A stretch of DNA of 64,000 nucleotides from Sepiola atlantica (lineage: Eukaryota > Mollusca > Cephalopoda > Sepiida > Sepiolidae): positions 133,497,788 through 133,561,787 of the forward strand of contig OY744521.1 of assembly GCA_963556195.1 (NCBI GenBank). Reading direction: 5' to 3'. The notes beneath the pieces are model-generated. The model saw only the letters and a list, made by a program, of their open reading frames with translations. It was not told where the DNA came from and ran no database searches. A program made the position numbers and the translations under genes. Each line of letters starts with the position of its first letter. Within the stretch, counting starts at the first letter, position 1. This document shows, piece by piece, positions 56,606-64,000 of this stretch.

Positions 56606-59600
56606 GTCTTAAATAATTATTTAGACAAAATTGTAGATGTGCAAGAAGTTGTGTTAAGTAATGTAGTATTTTTGTTCGTCGTTGTTTGTATTATGTTGGT
56701 GGCTTCATCTTTATGTTCTAAATTGTAAATGCGCAACGTATCCATCGGAGGAGTGGCAATTTCTTTTCATCTTCAAATGACTGAAAAACGATGTCTCGCA
56801 ATTATAGTATCGTCGTGTACCTGCATACAAACTCACGGATATTGATCAATAGTAGGCGATCAGTTTAATCATGTTAGCCGGATAGGCACGACTCGTTAAC
56901 AGCAATTTATCACTCAAGAAAAAGATGTCAAAGGTGTGTTTAGACAGTTTTTTTAGTTTTCGTTCTTTACGATTTGCGCCTGTATCCGATTACCTTAGGC
57001 TAAAAGCACTAACCATACTCATCTTTTTCTGTTGCTTGACAATTTACGCTATTTGAAAATAATATTACTTTTCGTAGAATAGCTGTCATGTTCGCAGTTA
57101 TCAGCCCCTTTATTATGAAGATAAATGTATATTGTATTCTGACTCTTAAGATGTTTCCGTAATTGTTTCTAATCTTCCTGTCGAGTTTTCAGTTTAATTG
57201 ATTACTGATTGTAATTATATTCAGCACCATTGTTCCGGTTTAGTTTCCTTATTGCTAATAACTTCTGACAATGTATACATTATGAAATTAAACAAGTGAA
57301 CTCATCCTATAGCCCATTGCTTCTGGAGTTTTTTTTATTCATGTCATAGTTCTATATTCTTATCTCAGTGATTTAATTTTTAGAAATGTGCAATGCATCT
57401 GCAAATCAGTTTTCATATGTAAACTTATTGAGGTTGCATAGTGCATTTACCTACAGCATTAGACTAGTCTGGAGAGAGATCAATTGAACCTTTAACTGAA
57501 AGTTTAACCTTTATTCGTATTTATATAATAATATAGATTAACAAACTTTTTTATTATCCTTAATAAACACGCTGCATTAGTGTTTACGAACTTCTGGGGA
57601 CAACCTAGTATGTGTTGCGTTGTTTTAAAATTCTGTGTTCACTTCAACTTGAAAAATGACACTCCTAAAAACAGTCAATAGCACACACATTGATGTATCA
57701 ACATCATAAAGGTATGTAATTGATTTCTCTCTCTCTCTGAAAAAGTAACACTGTCAAATATTACTGAATAAATAGTAGTAAAACCCCACTTTTGAAGATT
57801 CTGATAGTTTAGGTAATATTTATTATTTTCCATTCCTTTAATACAAACTCTGACTAAAAAGATTGTACGTATCAGGATGCCATCGATCGGTAAAATGAAA
57901 TCTGGATTTCGTATGACATGAAACTGCTTTCGGTCGTGTAAACATATATCTCCATAAGAATTGATGTGATAAAGCAAACCATATGAATCACTATCCTAAG
58001 ATATAAACATAGGGAAACATAAAATAATTTAACGAAAATACTAGATAAAATAATACATAACCTGAAAATGTCGATATGTGGTAAACAGGAGGAGTAAACT
58101 AAACACGGTCGATACAGATATTAAGAAATTGAAGAATAAACACATTTACTAGAATGACTATATTCAATTTGCTGTAAAATAGAACAATTAACAAAACACC
58201 ATGATAAATTAATCGGAGATAGAATCATAAATACTTTACCAAAATTACAAGATTCGACACTCAATAGCTTTGAACACATTGATATACTGTAACACACATG
58301 TAAACCAAACACTTTGCGTACTAGCTTTAAATAAACAAATCAACACCACTAAAGTAGCTCATCCATAACAATGGAAGTCTCGCGTTAAATATAATATGTA
58401 GATTTCAAGAAGGGTAGCAAAAATAAGTAAGCATGACACCATGTGTACGTGTGGTATATTGGGTTTCAGTCTACATGCATATTGCATGGCTGGACGATAA
58501 GATTCTCACATCCAATAAACTGCTTAAAATGGTCGGAGGTTACATCGACCGAATGGGTTTGAATGTAACGATGGGTTGAGTCGGCTATAAATACCAGATG
58601 TTCCAAAGGTGTTGAGCACATTTCAGGTACCCTATCTGCTTGACTATGAATAGTAGTAAGATGAATCTGATACCATTTTAAAGCTAAATTGATTAGGTCT
58701 GTCGTAATGATGATGATTTTGGTATCTTCTCAGGCCAAGTAATTGCGTTCACTCAAAAAAAAAAGACGTTTTGAGTCATTGAATTTTCATAAATTGAATT
58801 ATGGATCCGTGTTCAAAGAACATTTAACAAAATTCCGAAGAGAGGCCATGTCTAAGGAAGCGGTCTACGGCCCCGAAACCATTTATTTTAAATTACATAT
58901 TTTTACTTCACTTGCGTCTTTTTCTTTTCTCTTTTGTATAAACCACTTCACCTGACATTTGTCTCTATGAATATTTGTTCTGCTTTTTTCCATTGCTGCT
59001 GACCAGATTTTGATGATTTCTAGATATTTGTGGTGTGTTAATTGTAGAAATTACAGTTCGTCTCAAACCACGCTTATGTAGTAGTAGTAGTAATGTCAGC
59101 AGTAACTACATAGCATATATAAACTACATGAAACTGGGACAAAATATATTCTACGTTACTCACATGCATTGTTGTCTCTCCACTTTGTTTAGTGAGTCCC
59201 CTGCTGGAGCCCCAATAGAGAAGCAAAGATTAGGAAAGAAAGAAGTCGTTGTATTCTGATGAGCTGATCTAGATTAAATTCTAGCTTTGTGTTTCTAATA
59301 AGCAAAACCGAATGTCTATTTTAAAAATGTATGTATCGATTAAAAAAAATCATGAATTTGGTAAGCACACTTTACATAGAATATAACACACAATTTCATT
59401 AAAATATCGAACTCATATTTGTATAACCCACTTTCGTAACAAACACATCGTTCTTGTAATGTTTCAAAATAATCTATTATTTCAGTAATTTACCTAAAAA
59501 ATAATATAATTTCAGAGTCTGATCTCCTTCAAAATAAGTGATACATTTTTGTCAATTAAAAAAAAACTATTCATGAAAAAACTATGTATGTTTTGGATGA

Positions 59601-62320
59601 TTATCCTTTTACATTTATATCCACATTTTCTTAAAAATCAAGCAATTATCTAATGTTTAGTAGAATAATAGAAACACATTTATCTCACACAAAACCGACC
59701 GCTATCTATTTTTCAAATTCGAAATTAGGTTAATTTGTTCTGTTTAATATTACTGTTTCTTTAGAACAACACGATTCCCTATAATCAGATATTCAGTCAA
59801 ATGTGTTCACATTGTCTCGTTTTCAGATGTCGTAATTACAAAATATTTTCTAAATTATAGTGGTGTTCAAATTTTAGAAAATTGTTACTGCTTGAAGAAA
59901 ACATCGCGCTGTGTTAAAAATAGAAATATTTTGTTTTCCGTTTGATCTAACTTCAGATTAATCTTGCATTTAAAACATGTTGGGCGAATTGTTGCGTTAT
60001 CAACGCTTGAAGTTTCTGGGAGCAATTTGCTTGAATCTAAGATAAGCTGGTTGAAATAAACCCAAGTCGTGTTATTCTTAAACGCGTTTAGTTTAAACAG
60101 AAACATACAAATCTGCATACCGTCAGAAAGACCAACGACATGATTTAAGAATTGGTGTTCTGTCACATCCAGCCTGTAGACCAGACGTTACTTCTAAATT
60201 AAGGTTATTCCGATCAATGCATCAATTTCTAAAAGGTATTTTTAATGAGATTCAATGAAGTTACAGATGCATATCAATAAATGTTGGAATAAAAATCGAT
60301 GATAATCAGAAATTTTGTCGGCCGTGTACAAAACGTCGTAGACAAAAATGGTTTCATCATGAAAAATAGTTATTGTTTGTTAATAAATTATTGAATAATA
60401 GATTATTTAATTAGATCAAGAATATTAACTTATTTCTACACATACTTTATTGAGGAAATCTGCAAGTTTGTCTATGTGTCAGTCCGAACGGAGGACAACT
60501 GGAATGAAACGTCTAAATATGGGATTAGTAATGTTAAATAGTTGTAGTTGTGTTGATAGTACATTTTGGAAGTTGGGAGTAAGAGTGGAGGAAGACCCGA
60601 GTGTATATTACGCAAATTAAGTCAGTTTCTGTCAAAAACGTTTTCACGCTCCTAGCGCTCGAGACGTGAACGAGAGAAAACATGTTTTTATGTGCTGCCC
60701 CAAAAGACCAGGCCAATACGCATCGAGCGATGTAGTGATAGCTCTCTCTCTCTCTCTTTTTTTCTCTCTCTCACAGCTGCGAATTTCTGTCATGTCATTG
60801 TAATACACCTTCTTACAAAATAACCATCAAGTGTCGGCGTATTGTTAAGGCCTACTTTAATTGCATCAGAAAGTTATCGCTAAAGACGATCAGGAAATGG
60901 ATGCCTCGGTCACGAAGGAGTGTTTTAGCTGAACATGTTAGACACAGGAAATGCTTTTTACATCCACGTATTTTATTTGCCATTGCCTTGTGAAACGCTG
61001 ACTCTCTTCTGAGAGAGGACCTAATGTTACATTAAAACTTAAATATGTTATGTAGGCTGTCAGTTTAATTCCTGTATATGGTACCACGCTTCCATTTTAA
61101 ATTCACTCGCATCTATCAATAATTTTAATCGAGAAGAAATAACAAATAATGCTAATATATGTTTGAATGTACCAATTTTCTTGCGATAAAACTATGCTGT
61201 CTTCTTTTTAACGTGTGATTGATTTCTGACACATCGCGTAATCAAGACTTATTAATAAATCCTAGATAAGTGTGTGTTTTGGGGGGAGAATTATATTTCA
61301 CTCATACTTTATAGTTCAGTATAAATCTCCAGCCTCACGTTTTGATTTTTACCTAGTTCTGCTATTTTACTAATGTAGCAGTCTCCATGTTTGCAGGGTT
61401 TTATGTCGAACTGTTTTAAGCAAGATAACATATCTTAATCGAACTTGTATAATATTGAAATATAATGGCTAAATACTTTGATGTCCGTGTTCAGTAGAGT
61501 TAATTGTTTTCAGAAACTTTTAAAACCAACGACAAGATAACTTTTAAACTTGATTGCAAGTTCAGAAAAGATCGAAGCAAAAGCTCAATCTTAAATTACG
61601 GACGAAACGAATATATTCGTCATATATTTAATTTTGTTTTTTGATAGAGGTTTATTTTCTTATCGTGATCCGTAACTAATTAGGTCATCAGAGTTTTTCT
61701 ATTTTTTCTCCTGCATACATAAAAAAAACAGCAGTTAGAGAAACAGAAATCAAATTTAGCGAATTACGAGTAAAAAGTGAAGCAAACAGAGTTTGTTTTT
61801 TAACATTCCCGTTTTACATCATGATGAAGTTTATTTAATTTGTGAACTTGTCATGGGGTTTCTTCGCATCTTTATATTATAAAATAGTCAACGGTTGTGT
61901 TTCCCAATTAAATAATGATTTGAACAATCTAATTCATTAAATCTCATGTATCACTTCTATATTATAATGGAAACGGGTTACTTTTACTTAAATCAGCCAT
62001 ACAAAATAATAATTTGACATTCTGTATATATTATAAAAATGAACGATTAAGATATTTTTCTTTAAATGCCTAATTTGCACACTAATTTTTAGACAACAAA
62101 TAATAAATTAAAGTGTGTTGCTATAAATTTGGAATTATAGTTTCTTATTTTTAGATTATATATGCAATTCATTTGTCGATATTAAAAGTACTTAATTACC
62201 GTTATTTAATACATGAATCGAATAAATGACTAAAATACTGACACAATCTGTGTTCGAAACGAATGAAGAATAAGCGAAAAAAAAAGCGAAAGTGTTTTTG
62301 TCTTGCTCGCTCTCTTGCCA

Positions 62321-62351
<31 letters not shown>

Positions 62352-62411
62352 TTCCCTCTGTCGCCCCCTTTTTGCAGCTTTACGTTTTCCATAAAAAATA
62401 GATAGACTCCT
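56606..62411. other. AT-rich unassigned sequence
   Basis: No supported gene. Short simple runs include (TC)n at about 57,727-57,738, (GTA)n at about 59,078-59,092 and (TC)n at about 60,741-60,772. A TATA-like CTATAAATAC lies at about 58,583 within a GC-richer patch (58,440-58,640) but has no recognisable downstream frame. Frames at 57,675-57,977 and 59,885-60,166 (minus) are not recognised. Confidence 0.45.
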
Positions 62412-62464
62412 TTTTACAAATAAAGACTTTGACTAGGAAATAGTCAAAGTCTTTATTCGTAAAA
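62412..62464. repeat. 24-bp hairpin
   Basis: Left arm 62,412-62,435 and right arm 62,441-62,464 pair with one mismatch around GGAAA. Core words are AAAGACTTTGACTA and TAGTCAAAGTCTTT. It could be a pre-miRNA-like hairpin, a recombination by-product or the remnant of a foldback element. Nothing else identifies it. Confidence 0.85.
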
Positions 62465-64000
62465 TTTTACAACAAATATATTGATTAATATTTACAACCC
62501 CTATTACACTATTCTCATTCACAAATGGAAACAAAAGTATACTAACGGTGATCTGTCCTAATTACGACAAAAAAAAAGCATATTTAAGTATATTAGAAGA
62601 TTAACATCATCTGCTAAATCACTGAAATTCAAACAAAAAATATATATTTTACCTTTTGAAGCGATTACGTGTGAACACTCTGAAAAATGTAGCGGAAAGA
62701 AGAAAAGAAAAACGTACTATTATTTTAGAATGTAAAGTGAGGGAAATTTTTCGTATATGAATTGAATGTAAATAATGACTATTTCCGGACAAGTGTAGCG
62801 TTTTCGGAGAGTTAACTGAACTTTTTTTTCTTCTATGGGAGCTAAATCCGCTGCTTATTTTTTTTTTTTTGGGGGGGGGGGGGATTTCTCTACATTTTTA
62901 GGCGAGTATGTTTGGTTCTTTGATCTTGCGATTCGGAGTTTAGGTAAGCGGTAAAAAATACTTTACTACTATAAACAGTTATAATGGTTCTGACATTGGT
63001 GAATATTTTACGTTTTATCTTCCATTCTATATTTTAATATCGTTTTCTTCTTTTTGTTTTCCACACTGTTAAAGCGGAATCGCCTAAAAAAAGAAGAAAT
63101 CTCATTGGGGTGACGGAATTAGGCGGGTGTGTTACTCTGCAAATTTACTCATATTTTATTTTTTTAAATCATATTTTTTTTAACTATACCTCACTTTTTT
63201 TATTTACATCTTAAGCAAATCGGGTTTAGTTGTGTTTACTTTTCCCACGAAACTTACATAAATAGCTTTTCTAGAATTATCTAAATAATAAAATACCCTA
63301 TTGTTAGATATTCATTAAATGTGTTTGTATATTTGTAGAGTAACCCCAAAGATTCTACATTTAAGACGATTTCCTGTAAACACCCTGAAAGTCTTGGTAG
63401 AAAACAGACAACAATAACAAAAATGATTGTAGAATTTAAAGTGTGGGATCAATTTAACGTAGAATTATCCTATATATCAATCAATTCTAATATTTTATTG
63501 CAGTTACCCGTTATTTATTTTCTATTGGCAATAAATTGTGTTCGTTATTTTTTAGGCGATTCCATGTGCTTTTACGACCTTGCCAGTCAGACGTAGAGGT
63601 AGTGTTAAAATATATTAGTTAATTGCCCGAATAAGTTAGAATGACTCTAAAAAGTAGAATCTATTTTTTAATTGAGTGATAATTTAGCTAATTTCCTAAT
63701 CTACATAACTATTTATCGATTTTACAATTCATTTCCTTATGGTTTATTTTTTTATTTTTTAACTAAGTATTATGATACTATACTTATTCTTTTTACTCTT
63801 CAGTGGTGTGAAGAATAAATCCTTCTAGACTGCAACAATTTGTATTTCTTCACCTAGATGTATTTACTAACTCACACTCTCTCTTTTTATTTTATGATTT
63901 ACTTACTACAATACAGAAAACGATTAATTTAATCCGGTTTATATTGCTTACTCATTTTTATGTTTTCAAAATATACTTGAAATTACAGTGTAGTATATAG
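62465..64000. other. AT-rich unassigned sequence
   Basis: No gene seen. Segment 62,660-62,760 resembles 63,370-63,470 (GCGATTACGTGTGAACACTCTGAAA-type against ACGATTTCCTGTAAACACCCTGAAA-type, then TAGAATGTAAAGTG against TAGAATTTAAAGTG), about 710 bp apart. TTTTTAGGCGATTCC occurs at about 63,552 and inverted at about 63,076. Confidence 0.45.
62859..62883. repeat. Poly(T) then poly(G) run
   Basis: About 12 T followed by 13 G (62,871-62,883). Prone to slippage and sequencing error. Confidence 0.95.

Overview
The window reads as intergenic or intronic DNA from a large, AT-rich, repeat-packed animal genome. A mollusc, and probably a cephalopod, is my best guess. That guess rests on the mix of very long (TA)n-derived arrays with LINE, Penelope-like, Helitron, SINE and mariner relics; it is inference from memory, not a species match. 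I found no host protein-coding gene I can support. There are no bacterial-style operons and no CRISPR array. Most long open frames are either stop-free readings of TA-type microsatellites or pieces of decayed transposable elements.

Layout. 0-9 kb: microsatellites, a GC-richer unidentified block (1.38-2.33 kb), and remnants of a mariner/Tc1-type transposase (5.3-6.3 kb). 9.35-13.7 kb (minus strand): a nearly full-length but broken LINE of the R2/R4 type, with Myb-like N-terminus, reverse transcriptase, CCHC knuckle and restriction-like endonuclease. 13.9-18.4 kb: microsatellites containing a divergent GIY-YIG C-terminus (minus), a diverged solo LTR (minus) and a Penelope-like GIY-YIG C-terminus (plus). 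Each GIY-YIG remnant is followed on its own strand by a hammerhead-ribozyme-like core. 18.6-20.2 kb: an inverted repeat and a ten-unit minisatellite of about 142 bp. 20.9 kb: a Helitron-like 3' end. 20.9-23.4 kb: TA arrays interrupted by a tRNA-derived SINE. 23.4-26.3 kb: a duplicated repeat module with an internal inversion, a divergent reverse-transcriptase relic and a 600-bp polypyrimidine tract.

29.35-30.35 kb: a young LTR element deleted down to 999 bp, with 199-bp LTRs differing at 3 positions and a 5-bp target duplication. 33.5-36.2 kb (minus): a LINE interrupted inside its reverse transcriptase by a complete-ended 804-bp non-autonomous Helitron that carries a tRNA-like segment. 42.3-42.6 kb: a 112-bp direct repeat at exactly 180-bp spacing. 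44.5-47.1 kb (minus): a very old LINE relic of a second family with a restriction-like endonuclease. 50.2-50.6 kb: an inverted pair of a repeat with hammerhead-like folds. 51.6 kb: a second copy of the Penelope-like 3' region. 51.8-55.1 kb: TA arrays enclosing a 5'-truncated LINE. 55.06-55.28 kb: a foldback element with 107-nt arms. The final 8 kb is AT-rich with little recognisable content.

The elements do not form a pathway. They record successive insertions, often into or next to TA arrays, and in one place a readable order of events (LINE first, Helitron second). The most interesting signals are the repeated pairing of GIY-YIG retroelement tails with hammerhead-like cores, the divergent RT/GIY-YIG family, the Helitron-in-LINE nest and the long foldback.
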